Shown here: positions 1-9,026 of the stretch, piece after piece
How the letters are laid out: every line of letters begins with the position of its first letter
Numbering within the stretch: position 1 is the stretch's first letter
Source of the DNA: Archangium lansingense
GTDB lineage: Bacteria > Myxococcota > Myxococcia > Myxococcales > Myxococcaceae
Length of the DNA stretch: 64,000 bases
Reading direction: 5' to 3'
Assembly: GCF_026626635.1 (NCBI RefSeq)
Contig: NZ_JAPNKA010000001.1
Span: 10,772,501 to 10,836,500 of the forward strand
The notes under the pieces: generated by a model
The model's database searches: none
Seen by the model: the letters and a program-made list of their open reading frames with translations, nothing else
Told to the model about the DNA's origin: nothing
Made by a program: the position numbers and the translations under genes

Positions 1-730
1 GGTAGGCGCTGGCCGGAGTAGGCGCCGCCATCGCCCCGGGGAGCCAGAAGTGGAAGGGCACCTGAGCGGACTTGGTGAAGGCACCGCCGAGCACCAGCAG
101 GAGGATGGCGAGGAAGTACGGGCTCTCGCGCAGGGCAGGCCCGGCCGCGGGCAGCGCCGAGAGAGTGTGCGTCCCAGCCCCCGCGCCCAGGAGCAACAGC
201 CCCAGCAGCAGCGCCTGGCCCCCGAGGACCGTCACCAGCAGGGCGCGCAGGGCGGCCTGGCGTGCCTCCTCCTTCTCGCTCTCGAAGCCGATGAGGAAGA
301 AGGAGCTGATGGTGGTGAGCTCCCAGAAGACGTAGAGGAGCAGGCCATTGTCCGCGAGGACGAGGCCCAGCATGGAGGCCATGAAGAACAGCAGCCACCC
401 CAGGAACTCCCCCAGCCGGGGATGCTCCCGGAGGTAGTCCCCCGAGTAGATGACGACGAGGGTGCCCAACCCGGAGATGAGCAGGGCCATGAAAAGGGCC
501 AGCCCATCGGCGCGCAGGGTGAGGGCAAGGCCCAGCTCGGGTACCCAGTCCGCATGAAAGGTGGACGGCGTACTGGAGAGAGCGGTGGGCACGAACGTGG
601 CCAGCCATACGGTCAGGCCGAGGGGCACCAGCCCGAGCACGAGGCCGCTGGCACGCCGACCCACCCTGACGACAACAGGCGCCAGGGAGGAGGAGGCAAA
701 GCCTACGAGGAGAAGGGCGAGCAGGGCCAT
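1..730 (-). CDS. MrpA/NuoL-type proton-translocating antiporter subunit (partial)
   Basis: The C-terminal part lies outside the window, so only the first ~243 residues are seen. The protein is almost wholly hydrophobic, with at least six membrane segments. It carries signatures of the MrpA/NuoL/HyfB family: VIYSGDYL, then LLYVFWELTTISSFFLIGF near residues 125-145, then KSAQVPFHFWLPGAMAAPTP near the break, where the conserved Lys and the HFWLP-AM motif form the proton path. The FWELTTISSF version is typical of Mrp (Na+/H+ antiporter) subunit A rather than complex I NuoL. The ATG at 730 was chosen, but the frame stays open upstream to a TTG at 805 and there is no clear ribosome site, so the start is uncertain. 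It is divergent from the AgpS-like gene. Partner mrp genes should lie to the left. Confidence 0.85.
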   Translation of the reverse strand, partial: MALLALLLVGFASSSLAPVVVRVGRRASGLVLGLVPLGLTVWLATFVPTALSSTPSTFHADWVPELGLALTLRADGLALFMALLISGLGTLVVIYSGDYLREHPRLGEFLGWLLFFMASMLGLVLADNGLLLYVFWELTTISSFFLIGFESEKEEARQAALRALLVTVLGGQALLLGLLLLGAGAGTHTLSALPAAGPALRESPYFLAILLLVLGGAFTKSAQVPFHFWLPGAMAAPTPASAY

Positions 731-993
731 GGCAGACGGGTGAGATAGGTGCTGCTGCGCGTACCAGACAACGGCGCAAGAGAAGGTCTGGCCGGAGAGC
801 GACAATCAGCCCGAGGCTGTTGCCGGAGGGGTGTCCGGTAATGACCAGGGCGCTGCCTCGAACCTCATCTCCAGCGAGGTCCTCCTGGAGCGAACCCTGC
901 GAGAGCCCGCCCTTGCCAGCGATGGGGGCTCCCAGCACACTGCCCTCCATCGTGAGGAGCGCCAGGGCCGAGCGCACTCGCCAGGAGGCAGTC

Positions 994-2580
994 GTGAGGC
1001 GCTGGAATGGTTGGGGAGATGCCGCCGTCAGCTACCCGCTGCCGGACTCCGCCGCGGCTGTCCTCACTCAACGTGTCGGGCCCGGAATCCCTCCCCGCGA
1101 TGCCTCTCTCGCCGAGGTGCTCGCCTCCGTCCCTCCCTCCCGGCTCCCGCCCCACCCGCTCGTCTCCACCGAGCCCGAGGTCCGCCTGCGCCATGCGCGC
1201 GGGCAGAGCTTCCCCGACCTCATCGTCATGCGCAGCGGGCGCGTTCCCGCCTTCCCAGACGGTGTCGCCTTCCCCCGGAACTCCGAGGAAGTGCGCGCCT
1301 TGTTCTCCTGTGCGCGCGACGCGGGCGCCCGTCTCATCCCCTATGGCGGAGGCACCAGCGTCGTCGGTCACGTCAACGTCGCGCCCGGTGACGCGCCTGT
1401 GCTCACCGTGTCCCTGGAGCACCTCCAGCAGCTCCACTCGCTCTCCGAAGAGGACCGGCTCGCTACCTTCGGCGCCGGAGTGAGCGGCCCGCAGCTCGAG
1501 GACGCCCTGCGCGCCCGCGGCTACACGCTCGGGCACTTCCCCCAGTCCTTCGAGCTGTCCACGCTCGGTGGATGGATCGTCACCCGCTCACGCGGGCAGC
1601 AGTCGCTCGGCTACGGACGCATCGAGAACCTCTTCACCGGAGGGCGGCTCGAGTCCCCCGCCGGCACCATGGTGCTCCCCTCCTTCCCCGCCAGCGCCAC
1701 CGGGCCGGACCTGCGTGAGCTCGTGCTCGGCTCCGAGGGGCGCATGGGCATCCTCACCGAGGCCACGGTGCGCATCTCTCCGCGGCCCGAGCGCGAGGAC
1801 TTCCACGCCCTCTTCTTCCCCGACTGGGAGCGCGCTCGCACCGCCGTCCGCGAGCTGGTGCAGAGCGGGACTCCGCTCTCCATGTTGCGCCTGAGCACCG
1901 CCCAGGAGACGGCCATCAACCTGGCGCTGTCCGGCCACCCGCGCATGGTGGGGCTGCTGTCCGGTGCGCTCTCCCTGTGGGGTGTCGGCTCGGAAGGCTG
2001 CATGCTGGTGCTCGGCGTGTCCGGCAGCCAGCGCACCGTGGAGTCCGCCGAGCACACCGCCATGGGTATCGCGGGCCGGCATGGCGGCGTGCGCATCCCC
2101 CTGCTGGGACAGAAGTGGCTCAAGGGCCGCTTCCGCGCCCCCTACCTGCGCAACGCCGCCTGGGAGCGAGGCTGGGGCGTGGACACCGTGGAGACGGCCA
2201 CCTCCTGGAGCAACGTCCCTCGCCTGCTCACCGCCGTGGAGGGCGCCCTCCGCGGGGCCCTCGAGGACCAGGGCGAGCAAGCGCTCGTCTTCACGCACCT
2301 GTCGCACGTCTATCCAACCGGCTCGAACCTGTACACGACGTTCATCTTCCGGTTGGGGACGGATGCCGGGGAGACCCATGCACGCTGGCTCGCGCTCAAG
2401 ACAGCCGCCAGCCGTGCCATGATTGCCAACGGCGGAACCATCAGCCATCAGCACGGAGTAGGCACGGACCACCGGCCCTGGTTGGAAGCGGAGAAAGGCG
2501 CACTCGGCCTCTCCGCCATCCGGCAGCTCCTGGGAACGTTCGATCCGGAGGGCCTGCTCAACCCGGGCAAGCTCGTCTGA
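994..2580 (+). CDS. agpS: FAD-binding oxidase, alkyldihydroxyacetonephosphate synthase (AgpS) family
   Basis: A 528-residue FAD enzyme of the vanillyl-alcohol-oxidase fold. It opens with RRWNGWGD, the usual first motif of bacterial AGPS-like proteins, followed by the FAD PP-loop region IPYGGGTSVVGHV and the substrate-side LGHFPQSFELSTLGGWI and TRSRGQQSLGYGRIE. It ends with the typical ISHQHGVGTDHRPWL and FDPEGLLNPGKL. AGPS swaps the acyl chain of acyl-DHAP for a fatty alcohol, the first ether-bond step of ether lipids; myxobacteria make ether lipids during development. A GTG at 994 was chosen because AGGAGG sits five bases upstream and it starts exactly at the family's conserved N-terminus; ATGs at 820 and 922 would add a non-conserved tail. 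The GlpD-like gene follows after 30 bp, probably in the same operon. A different glycolate-oxidase-type substrate cannot be excluded. Confidence 0.85.
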   Translation: MRRWNGWGDAAVSYPLPDSAAAVLTQRVGPGIPPRDASLAEVLASVPPSRLPPHPLVSTEPEVRLRHARGQSFPDLIVMRSGRVPAFPDGVAFPRNSEEVRALFSCARDAGARLIPYGGGTSVVGHVNVAPGDAPVLTVSLEHLQQLHSLSEEDRLATFGAGVSGPQLEDALRARGYTLGHFPQSFELSTLGGWIVTRSRGQQSLGYGRIENLFTGGRLESPAGTMVLPSFPASATGPDLRELVLGSEGRMGILTEATVRISPRPEREDFHALFFPDWERARTAVRELVQSGTPLSMLRLSTAQETAINLALSGHPRMVGLLSGALSLWGVGSEGCMLVLGVSGSQRTVESAEHTAMGIAGRHGGVRIPLLGQKWLKGRFRAPYLRNAAWERGWGVDTVETATSWSNVPRLLTAVEGALRGALEDQGEQALVFTHLSHVYPTGSNLYTTFIFRLGTDAGETHARWLALKTAASRAMIANGGTISHQHGVGTDHRPWLEAEKGALGLSAIRQLLGTFDPEGLLNPGKLV

Positions 2581-2610
2581 GCACAGGCCGTAGGGGGGAG
2601 TCGCAACACC

Positions 2611-4230
2611 ATGTCCGCATTCACTGAACGAGAGGCGCTCTGGGGAGCGCTGGCACGGCCCTGGGATTTGCTCATCATCGGAGGCGGCATCACCGGCGCC
2701 TCCGTGCTCCGCGAGGCCACGCGCGCGGGATTGAAGGCCCTGCTCGTCGAGCAGCGAGACTTCGCCTGGGGCACCTCGAGCCGCTCCAGCAAGCTCGTCC
2801 ACGGAGGTCTGCGCTACCTCGCCAACGGCGACGTGCCCCTGGTCCGCCAGTCCATTCGCGAGCGCCAACGGCTCATGGCCGAGGGCCACGGACTCGTGGT
2901 GCCCCTCGACTTCATGCTCGCCAGCCACCCCAAGGAGGGCGGCAAGCACTGGCAGGGCCGCGCCGGTATCTTCTTGTACGAGCTCCTCACCGGCAGGTGG
3001 CCTCGCGGCAACCATGGCTCCAACCGGCTGCGTGAGCTGGAGCCCTCGCTCGTGCAGGAGGAGGGACTCATCGGCGTCCCCTACGACGAGGCCTGGGTCG
3101 ACGACGCACGGCTGGTGCTGCGCATCCTCCGTGAGGCCGTGGCGGCGGGAGGCTCGGCGCTCAACCACGTGCGTGTCACTGGCCTGCTCCGCGAGGAAGG
3201 CCGGGTCGCGGGCGTCGAGCTGACGGACACCGTCGGGCAGCGCTCCGCCACCGTCCGCGCCCGGGCCGTCGTCAACGCCACGGGCGTGTGGGCCGACTCG
3301 GTGCGAGCACACCTGTCCGCGGCCCCCAAGCTGCGCCCCCTGCGCGGCAGCCACCTCGTCTTCTCGTCCGAGCGGTTTCCCCTCTCGCACGGCATCAGCT
3401 TCCGGCACCCGCGCGGCGACCGCTTCGTGTGCATCATGCCCTGGGAGGACTCCACGCTCATCGGGACCACGGACCTGGACCACCACCCCTCGCTGGACCA
3501 GGAGCCCTCCATCTCCCCCGAGGAGGTGGCCTACCTCATGGAAGCGGTGGAGTCCCGGTTCCCCTCGCTGCGGCTCACCCTCGATGACGTGGTGTCGTGC
3601 TACGCCGGCGTGCGGCCTGTCATCTCCTCCGGCGCGAGCGACCCGTCCAAGGAGTCCCGCGAGCACCTCGTCCTCGAGGAAGAGGGGCTGGTTACCGTCA
3701 CCGGCGGCAAGCTCACCACCTGCCGAGCCATCGCGCACGATGCCCTGCGCGCCCTCCGGCGCCGGATTCCCGAGCTGGCCGCCTTGAAGCCAGAGGGACC
3801 GTTCCTCGGCACGGCGCCCGCTCTGAACGAGGTGTCTCTCTCCCCGGAGGCTCGCACGCGCCTGCAAGGGCGCTATGGGGCGGACGCACCCGCGCTGGTG
3901 GCCGCGGCCCGTCCTGGGGAGCTGCACCCCGTCCCCGGCACCTCCACGCTCTGGGCGGAGCTGCGCTGGGCAGCCCGGAACGAGAGCGTCGTCCACCTGG
4001 ATGACCTGCTGCTGCGGCGCGTACGGCTGGGGTTGCTGCTGCCGCGGGGAGGCGAGGCGTACCTGCCCGTCATCCGCGCCATCTGCCAGCAGGAGTTGGG
4101 CTGGGAGGACTCTCGCTGGGAGGCAGAGGCCCGCGCCTACCTGACCCTCTGGCGCATCCACTACGCACTCCCAGAGACTCCTCGTCCCCAGCACATCGGC
4201 CCGCCAGGGTCCATCACCCTGGCGAGCTGA
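2611..4230 (+). CDS. glpD: FAD-dependent glycerol-3-phosphate dehydrogenase
   Basis: A 539-residue protein matching the usual GlpD length. The N-terminus has the dinucleotide-binding motif LLIIGGGITGASVLREA (about residues 17-33), followed by the GlpD-specific WGTSSRSSKLVHGGLRYL. Further along are CIMPWEDSTLIGTTD and VTGGKLTTCRAIA, and the C-terminal 130 residues resemble the helical DAO_C domain. The enzyme oxidises glycerol-3-phosphate to dihydroxyacetone phosphate at the inner membrane face and passes electrons to quinone. A GGGGGAG ribosome site lies before the ATG. It sits 30 bp behind the AgpS-like gene; because DHAP derivatives are the AgpS substrate, the pair may link glycerol use to ether-lipid synthesis (inference). 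It converges with a lipoprotein gene 12 bp away. Confidence 0.93.
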   Translation: MSAFTEREALWGALARPWDLLIIGGGITGASVLREATRAGLKALLVEQRDFAWGTSSRSSKLVHGGLRYLANGDVPLVRQSIRERQRLMAEGHGLVVPLDFMLASHPKEGGKHWQGRAGIFLYELLTGRWPRGNHGSNRLRELEPSLVQEEGLIGVPYDEAWVDDARLVLRILREAVAAGGSALNHVRVTGLLREEGRVAGVELTDTVGQRSATVRARAVVNATGVWADSVRAHLSAAPKLRPLRGSHLVFSSERFPLSHGISFRHPRGDRFVCIMPWEDSTLIGTTDLDHHPSLDQEPSISPEEVAYLMEAVESRFPSLRLTLDDVVSCYAGVRPVISSGASDPSKESREHLVLEEEGLVTVTGGKLTTCRAIAHDALRALRRRIPELAALKPEGPFLGTAPALNEVSLSPEARTRLQGRYGADAPALVAAARPGELHPVPGTSTLWAELRWAARNESVVHLDDLLLRRVRLGLLLPRGGEAYLPVIRAICQQELGWEDSRWEAEARAYLTLWRIHYALPETPRPQHIGPPGSITLAS

Positions 4231-4242
4231 GCCACCAACGGA

Positions 4243-5214
4243 CTACTTGCCGCCCGAGGCCATGCGCAGCATCTGCGCGGTGTACTCGGCCATGGTGCCC
4301 AGGCCCACGGCCGCGCGGCGCGCATCCACGTTGGCCTCGTCCTCGATGGGGCGAGGCACCAGCTTGTCCTCCACCGTATGGAACTGGGTGCCGAAGCGCT
4401 GCGGCTTGCCCTCGGCCACCAGCACCCGGTCCGTCAGGTAGGCGAGGTTCGCCCCCGAGGCCTCACCCGCCGCCACTGCCTTCTCCAGCAACACCAGGCA
4501 CTCCTTCTGGAAGGCCGGGTCGAGGTCCGCGTGCTGCACCAGCAGCCACGCCGCCTGTGCTCCGCGCTGGCTCACCAGCGTCTTCGTCGGCCAGCCCTCC
4601 TGCGCGATGATCTCCTTCATCCGCGCGGTGTTCTTCACGTCGACGGCCTTCATGCGCTCGTTGACCGCCGTGTCCTTGAAGTTCGCCGCGCCCGCCGCGC
4701 GCCGGGCGACCTGGTCCTCGTCCGCCATGCGCAGCAGCTCGTCCCGCAGCTCCGGCTTCTGGGCCGCGCTGAGCTTCGCCTCGTTGGCGGCCACCTTCTC
4801 GGCGATGCGCGCGAAGGCCGGGTCCTCGCGCACCGAGGCGAGATCCGGATCCATCTTCATGTGCCCAGCCGCGGCGAAGCCACTGTCAGCGGCGCGCTCC
4901 AGCCACGTGAGGGCCTCGGCCTTCTGGCCCGCGAGCGACGCAGCACAGGCGGCGTTGTAGCTCACGCCCTCGTTGCGCACGCCCTGCTCCCACGCCTGTT
5001 GGTAGAGCGGGAGCGACTCGGCGGCCTTTCCCTGCATGGCCAACGCATCCGCCTGGCGCGCCAGGTTGCGGGCCTCGGCCGTGGGTTCTGGAGCAGCGGC
5101 AGCGGGGGCGGAAGCAGCAGCGGGCGCGGTGGCCGCGGGCGTCTCGGTGGACGCGGTATGGGCACAGGCCGACAGCAGAGTCAGAGCAGCGAGCCGAACG
5201 ATGAGGCGATTCAT
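4243..5214 (-). CDS. TPR-like lipoprotein
   Basis: A 323-residue predicted lipoprotein. The signal peptide starts MNRLIVRLAALTLLSAC, so the lipidated Cys is residue 17. It is followed by an Ala/Pro-rich linker (about 20-50) and then TPR-like helices: NLARQADALAMQGKAAESLP, AACAASLAGQKAEALTWLERA, and MDPDLASVREDPAFARI, the last being the 'TPR end-of-group' pattern. The rest, with VSQRGAQAAWLLVQHADLDP, is not recognised and may bind a partner in the periplasm. The ATG at 5214 was chosen because it begins the signal peptide; the frame is open further upstream without a signal. Function is unknown. The gene is divergent from the next lipoprotein gene, so 5215-5459 likely holds both promoters. Confidence 0.8.
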   Translation of the reverse strand: MNRLIVRLAALTLLSACAHTASTETPAATAPAAASAPAAAAPEPTAEARNLARQADALAMQGKAAESLPLYQQAWEQGVRNEGVSYNAACAASLAGQKAEALTWLERAADSGFAAAGHMKMDPDLASVREDPAFARIAEKVAANEAKLSAAQKPELRDELLRMADEDQVARRAAGAANFKDTAVNERMKAVDVKNTARMKEIIAQEGWPTKTLVSQRGAQAAWLLVQHADLDPAFQKECLVLLEKAVAAGEASGANLAYLTDRVLVAEGKPQRFGTQFHTVEDKLVPRPIEDEANVDARRAAVGLGTMAEYTAQMLRMASGGK

Positions 5215-5459
5215 TCCATCATCTCCAGGGGTAGCTCCGGACGGGCGAAGTGCCGGTCCGAAAGGGGGGGGCAGGATGCTACGGAGTACCAACCCCTCCC
5301 CTTCTGGCTGGACTCCAGGCAGGCGGCCAGCGCTTCTCAGCGCGTGATAGCCACGTCACCCAAGATTTCTGATTACTTGGATTTTCACGCCAAAGTCCAA
5401 CTTGATTTGAACTCACAGCACATCGACCGTGTCCACCATGTCCGATAGAGTCCGCAGCC

Positions 5460-6293
5460 ATGAATTTCGTAAGCCGGAAGCTGTGGATCGTCGGAGGAAT
5501 GAGCCTGGCGCTGGGTGCGTGTGGGGCGGGGAAGGTAGTGCCGGTGCAGCGGTACAGCCTGGGAGTGTCCCGCGCGGACTACCGCGACTACACGGGAGCC
5601 AAGTCCAACATCTGTGACGCGGAGCCCCGCTGGTTGACGGACGAGCTGAGCGCGATGAACGGACTGATGACGCGCTTCTTGTCCGAGACGGAGCAGGTGA
5701 AGAACCCGCAGTCGGTGGATTACGCACGGTCCGTGGAGCTGCTGAAGGAGGCGGCGGGCTCGCTGGAGAAGGTGCTGAAGGTGCACCAGACCAACCTCCA
5801 GGCGATGCAGAAGTGCGGCTTCGCCAGGTCCGGAGCCTTCCCGGACATCGCCAAGCGCGGCACGGAGCTGCTGGAGCAGTCGCGGGCGCGGCTGGCCGGT
5901 GGTGGCCAGTTGCTCGCCCTGGAGGAGGTCCAGCGCAAGTGGAAGGAAGAGGCGCCGCAGCGGGAGCAGACGGCACGCCAGACGTGGTGCGCGAAGACGC
6001 CCGAGGTGGGCAGCACCGACCTGTACTACGCGCGCAAGTTCGCCGATGGCCGCACCGAGTGGCTCTTCTGTGATGGCCACGTCGTCCAGTCCGCCGCCAC
6101 CGGAGGCGAGCCGACGCTGGTTTCACCCGAGGGCCTCAGCGCGAAGGACCGCCGCAAGGTGAAGCCGCCGCGCTACCTCGAGGCGGCCCAGAGCTACCCG
6201 GCGGAGGAGATCGACAAGCAGCCGAAGAGCGTCGCGGACGCGGCGGCTCCGGCTCCCGCGCCCGCGCAAAGCACGGCCGCGGGCGGCAACTGA
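5460..6293 (+). CDS. putative lipoprotein of unknown function
   Basis: A 277-residue protein whose first 20 residues form a signal with lipobox LALGAC (Cys near 20). The mature part is mostly helical, with a coiled-coil-like stretch (about 75-165: SVELLKEAAGSLEKVLKVHQ and similar). A short segment resembles a beta hairpin (YYARKFADGRTEWLFCDGHV), and the tail is Ala/Pro-rich. No catalytic motif is visible and I do not recognise the family. It ends one base before a convergent lipoprotein gene. A start at the internal Met 14 is possible but would shorten the signal peptide's charged region. Confidence 0.75.
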   Translation: MNFVSRKLWIVGGMSLALGACGAGKVVPVQRYSLGVSRADYRDYTGAKSNICDAEPRWLTDELSAMNGLMTRFLSETEQVKNPQSVDYARSVELLKEAAGSLEKVLKVHQTNLQAMQKCGFARSGAFPDIAKRGTELLEQSRARLAGGGQLLALEEVQRKWKEEAPQREQTARQTWCAKTPEVGSTDLYYARKFADGRTEWLFCDGHVVQSAATGGEPTLVSPEGLSAKDRRKVKPPRYLEAAQSYPAEEIDKQPKSVADAAAPAPAPAQSTAAGGN

Positions 6294-6294
6294 G

Positions 6295-7002
6295 CTACGG
6301 CGCGTACGTCACCGCCAGGTGATTGGCGGTGAGCACCATCCGGCGCGGCACGGCGTTGCCGCCCTGAATGGTGAGATCGAAGGCGAAGGGCAGGCGCAGC
6401 ACACGCTCGTTCATCGCATCCCGCAGCATGCCTTCCGCCTGGCTGTTCGAGTTGGCCTTGAGCCGCGTCCTCGTGGCGTTGGCTCGGGCCACCAGGGCGT
6501 TCTCCGAGCTTATCGACAGCTCCACCACGAGGTCCGCCACCACGCCGGCGGCCACGCCCGATTGGAACTTGCGGACCTCGGCCTGGTAGGCCTTGGGGAC
6601 GCTGCCGGTGTAGCGGATGTTGTCCCCCCGCATCTCGGCGCGGCAAGTGAGCGTGTTGAGCGGCCCGAAGCGCACGTCGGAGATGCGCTCGATGATGACC
6701 TCACCCTGGAGCTGCTTGTGGAAGTTGCGCGCGGCCATCCGCATGGGCAGCAGCTGCGAGGCCATCTGCTCCAGCGCCGCGGGCGAGTAGTACATGGTGA
6801 AGGAGCGCCCCGCCTTGCCGGGTGAGCGCAGCTCCTCGGTGTAAGCGGAGACGGACTGGAGGGCCCGATCCGTCTCCCCCAGCTCCTGGGTAAGGCGCTG
6901 GTTCTCCTTCTCGGCCTGCCGCATCCGCGTGGCGGGGTCGGTGACGCAGCCAGCACTCGCGAAGGCCCATAGCACCAGCAGGCCCAGGGAGCGCGCCTTC
7001 AT
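6295..7002 (-). CDS. putative lipoprotein with coiled coil
   Basis: A 235-residue protein with a type II signal (MKARSLGLLVLWAFASAGC, Cys 19). A short coiled coil follows (about 28-55: RQAEKENQRLTQELGETDR), then a roughly 170-residue beta-rich domain with no motif I recognise (EVIIERISDVRFGPLNTLTC, VVADLVVELSISSENALVA). Its start overlaps the stop of the upstream lipoprotein by four bases (ATGA), so the two are translationally coupled and probably work together in the cell envelope. Upstream frame extensions lack a signal peptide and are not used. The function is unknown. Confidence 0.8.
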   Translation of the reverse strand: MKARSLGLLVLWAFASAGCVTDPATRMRQAEKENQRLTQELGETDRALQSVSAYTEELRSPGKAGRSFTMYYSPAALEQMASQLLPMRMAARNFHKQLQGEVIIERISDVRFGPLNTLTCRAEMRGDNIRYTGSVPKAYQAEVRKFQSGVAAGVVADLVVELSISSENALVARANATRTRLKANSNSQAEGMLRDAMNERVLRLPFAFDLTIQGGNAVPRRMVLTANHLAVTYAP

Positions 7003-7412
7003 GGCCCCACCACCTTGCAGTTCCCCTGGGCCACGCGCCAGCCGCCCACCGTCCGGGGCGAGGAGAACGTGGCCGTCATGCGGTGGGGCTGGCCGCGCAG
7101 CTGGAACTGGGCATGGATGGCACCCGAACGGGGCAGCCCCTGCACCTGCGCGTTGGTCGGAGCCACTCCCACGCAGCCCAGGTTGTTCAGGCCGGCGGCG
7201 CCCTCCACCTGCGTCACCCCCTGGAAGGATTGCTGCAGCTCGGCCTTCTTGCGGCTCAGCTCCGCGCGCAGCTCCTCGTTGCGCGCCTCCAGCGCCTCGG
7301 CGCGCTGCTCCGCGGAAGAGCCCGAGGACGCACGGGAGCCACTTCTGCCTGAAGCACACCCGGCCGCGCACAGCGCGAGCACGGGCAGCCAACACCAGCG
7401 GGACATGTTCAT
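6999..7412 (-). CDS. small lipoprotein with coiled coil
   Basis: A 137-residue protein starting MNMSRWCWLPVLALCAAGC (lipidated Cys 19). A Ser/Gly linker leads to a coiled coil (about 35-63: EQRAEALEARNEELRAELSR), then a compact domain with Cys residues (NNLGCVGVAPTNAQ, WRVAQGNCKVV) that could form a disulfide. It overlaps the downstream lipoprotein start by four bases. The N-terminal architecture (lipobox, coiled coil, beta domain) parallels that of its neighbour, suggesting paired envelope components. A second in-frame ATG two codons later is equally possible. The family is not recognised. Confidence 0.75.
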   Translation of the reverse strand: MNMSRWCWLPVLALCAAGCASGRSGSRASSGSSAEQRAEALEARNEELRAELSRKKAELQQSFQGVTQVEGAAGLNNLGCVGVAPTNAQVQGLPRSGAIHAQFQLRGQPHRMTATFSSPRTVGGWRVAQGNCKVVGP

Positions 7413-7433
7413 GGCCCGCAGGGTACCACCCGC

Positions 7434-8306
7434 TCACCCGCCCAGACGGGACAGGCGCTCGGCGAGGCGGGCATCGCCTCCGGCATCCAGGGAGCGCAAG
7501 AGGGCCGGCAGCGAGCTGCCCCCTGAGACCAGGTGCCCCTCGACGTGCGGGCGCAGCGCGCTCCAACGCTTCTCCCAGCCCTCCTCGGGAGCACCCTTCG
7601 CCCGGGGCCGCGTCTCCAGCAGCGAGCCCAGGCGCAGTGCCAGCTCGGGCTCACCGAGCACCTCGGCCTGGCGGGACAGCAGCCCAATCGCGGCCTGGGC
7701 CGTCGCACCAGCGGGCGCGCGCTTCCACTGCTCCAGCGTCCGGAGGAAGGCCGCGGCCTCCAGCTCGGACAGCAGCTCCATGGCCACCCAGAGCGGCAGC
7801 CGCGACTCGCCCTGGGGCGCGACCACCTTCGCCATCAACGACGAGAACACCGGGCCCAGAGCCGGGTGGCTGGCCGGGTCCACGCCGCCCAGCGCCCGGA
7901 GCGCACTCCGCGCCCGGCGGGCCTGGAGCGACACTCGCCAGCTCCGTCCCCCCACCCGCGAGTCCAGCGCGGCGAGCGCCTCGGCGGCCGCCGTCACCTG
8001 CTCGGCGGAGGGCTTGCCCCCACGCACCCGGGGAGGCAGCGAGAGCTTCGGAGCAGCCGCGGCCGCACCCTTCGCGCCCTTGGGGGCTGGGGCGGGCTCG
8101 GCGGACACCTCGTGGTAGCCCTCGCGCAGCTTCTCGGCCACCTTGCGCTCGTACTCGCGCCGGGCGCCCGCCTCGTCGTCGAACTCCTTCTCCTTGCGCT
8201 GCCCGTCGGTGCCCAACCGCCCGAACACCACAATGAAGGTGTTACCCTGGACGTCGGCCATCCAGAACTTCGCGCTGGTGCCCTCCACGAACTCAAACCT
8301 GCGCAT
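7434..8306 (-). CDS. WGR-domain protein
   Basis: A 290-residue protein. Residues 1-75 form a WGR domain: RRFEFVEGTSAKFWMADVQG then VVFGRLGTDGQ (here GRLG replaces the classical WGR-G), then the DDEAGARREYERKVAEK helix. WGR domains occur in PARPs and in bacterial MolR-type proteins and are thought to bind nucleic acid. The remainder is an Ala/Lys linker (about 78-95) and a helical region of repeated Leu/Ala-rich segments, with no PARP catalytic core. The start is supported by GGGAGGGG six bases before the ATG at 8306. It is convergent to nothing on its left (both neighbours read leftward) and divergent from the GNAT gene. Confidence 0.82.
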   Translation of the reverse strand: MRRFEFVEGTSAKFWMADVQGNTFIVVFGRLGTDGQRKEKEFDDEAGARREYERKVAEKLREGYHEVSAEPAPAPKGAKGAAAAAPKLSLPPRVRGGKPSAEQVTAAAEALAALDSRVGGRSWRVSLQARRARSALRALGGVDPASHPALGPVFSSLMAKVVAPQGESRLPLWVAMELLSELEAAAFLRTLEQWKRAPAGATAQAAIGLLSRQAEVLGEPELALRLGSLLETRPRAKGAPEEGWEKRWSALRPHVEGHLVSGGSSLPALLRSLDAGGDARLAERLSRLGG

Positions 8307-8432
8307 GGTGCTGCCCCTCCCGTACCCGGTGTGCGGATGCTGGCCGGACGCTACTACGAGCGGCGGTGGCGCTCCCACTCCAGAAGACACGAGCAGCCCC
8401 ACACTCGCGGCCAGGGCGTTAGCATCGCGCAC

Positions 8433-8906
8433 ATGATTCGTTCGGCGACCCCCGCGGATGTCCCCGCCATTGCCCGGCTGATCCGAGCCCTGGCCGAGTA
8501 CGAGAAGCTCTCCCACGAGGTCGTCCTGCGCGAGGAGGACCTCCAGCAGCATCTCTTCGGTGATCGGCGCTACGCCGAGGTCGTCCTGGCCGAGGACGGC
8601 GGACAGGTGGTGGGTTTCGCCCTCTTCTTCCACAACTACTCCACCTTCCTGTCCAAGCCGGGCATCTACCTGGAGGACCTCTTCGTGCTGCCCGAGCAGC
8701 GCGGACGGGGGCACGGCAAGCGCCTGTTGTCGCACCTGGCGAAGCTCGCCGTGGAGCGGGGCTGCGGGCGCTTCGAGTGGTCCGTGCTCGACTGGAACAC
8801 GCCCTCCATCGAGTTCTACAAGTCGTTCGGCGCGGTGCCGATGAACGACTGGACCGTCTTCCGCGTCACCGGGGACGCGCTGCAGCGGCTGGCCCGAGCC
8901 GCCTGA
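8433..8906 (+). CDS. GNAT N-acetyltransferase (SSAT-like)
   Basis: A 157-residue, one-domain GNAT protein. Visible motifs are the N-terminal IRSATPADVPAIARLI, the beta4 segment IYLEDLFVLPEQRGRGHGKR with the acetyl-CoA pyrophosphate loop RGRGHGKR, and FEWSVLDWNTPSIEFYKSFGA with the conserved Tyr. The LEDLFV / WNxPSIEFYxxxGA signature is typical of the diamine/thialysine (spermidine/spermine N1-acetyltransferase-like) branch, so a polyamine or thialysine substrate is likely but not shown. The ATG at 8433 lies in a short gap divergent from the WGR gene; the frame is open upstream only as shadow. Confidence 0.88.
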   Translation: MIRSATPADVPAIARLIRALAEYEKLSHEVVLREEDLQQHLFGDRRYAEVVLAEDGGQVVGFALFFHNYSTFLSKPGIYLEDLFVLPEQRGRGHGKRLLSHLAKLAVERGCGRFEWSVLDWNTPSIEFYKSFGAVPMNDWTVFRVTGDALQRLARAA

Positions 8907-9026
8907 GCCCGTCCGCCCTCCAGCCAACCTGCCACGAAGCATCGCCGGGCGTTGATTGCCAAATCGGTGTAACGATGCGTTCTCGCGTCCACGCGGGCGT
9001 GACATTCTGCGGAGTAACGAGGCCGC

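Noticed and set aside
1588..4194. 868-residue open frame on the minus strand
   Set aside because: It lies antisense to the AgpS-like and GlpD genes and has no domain motif; such shadows are normal in high-GC DNA.
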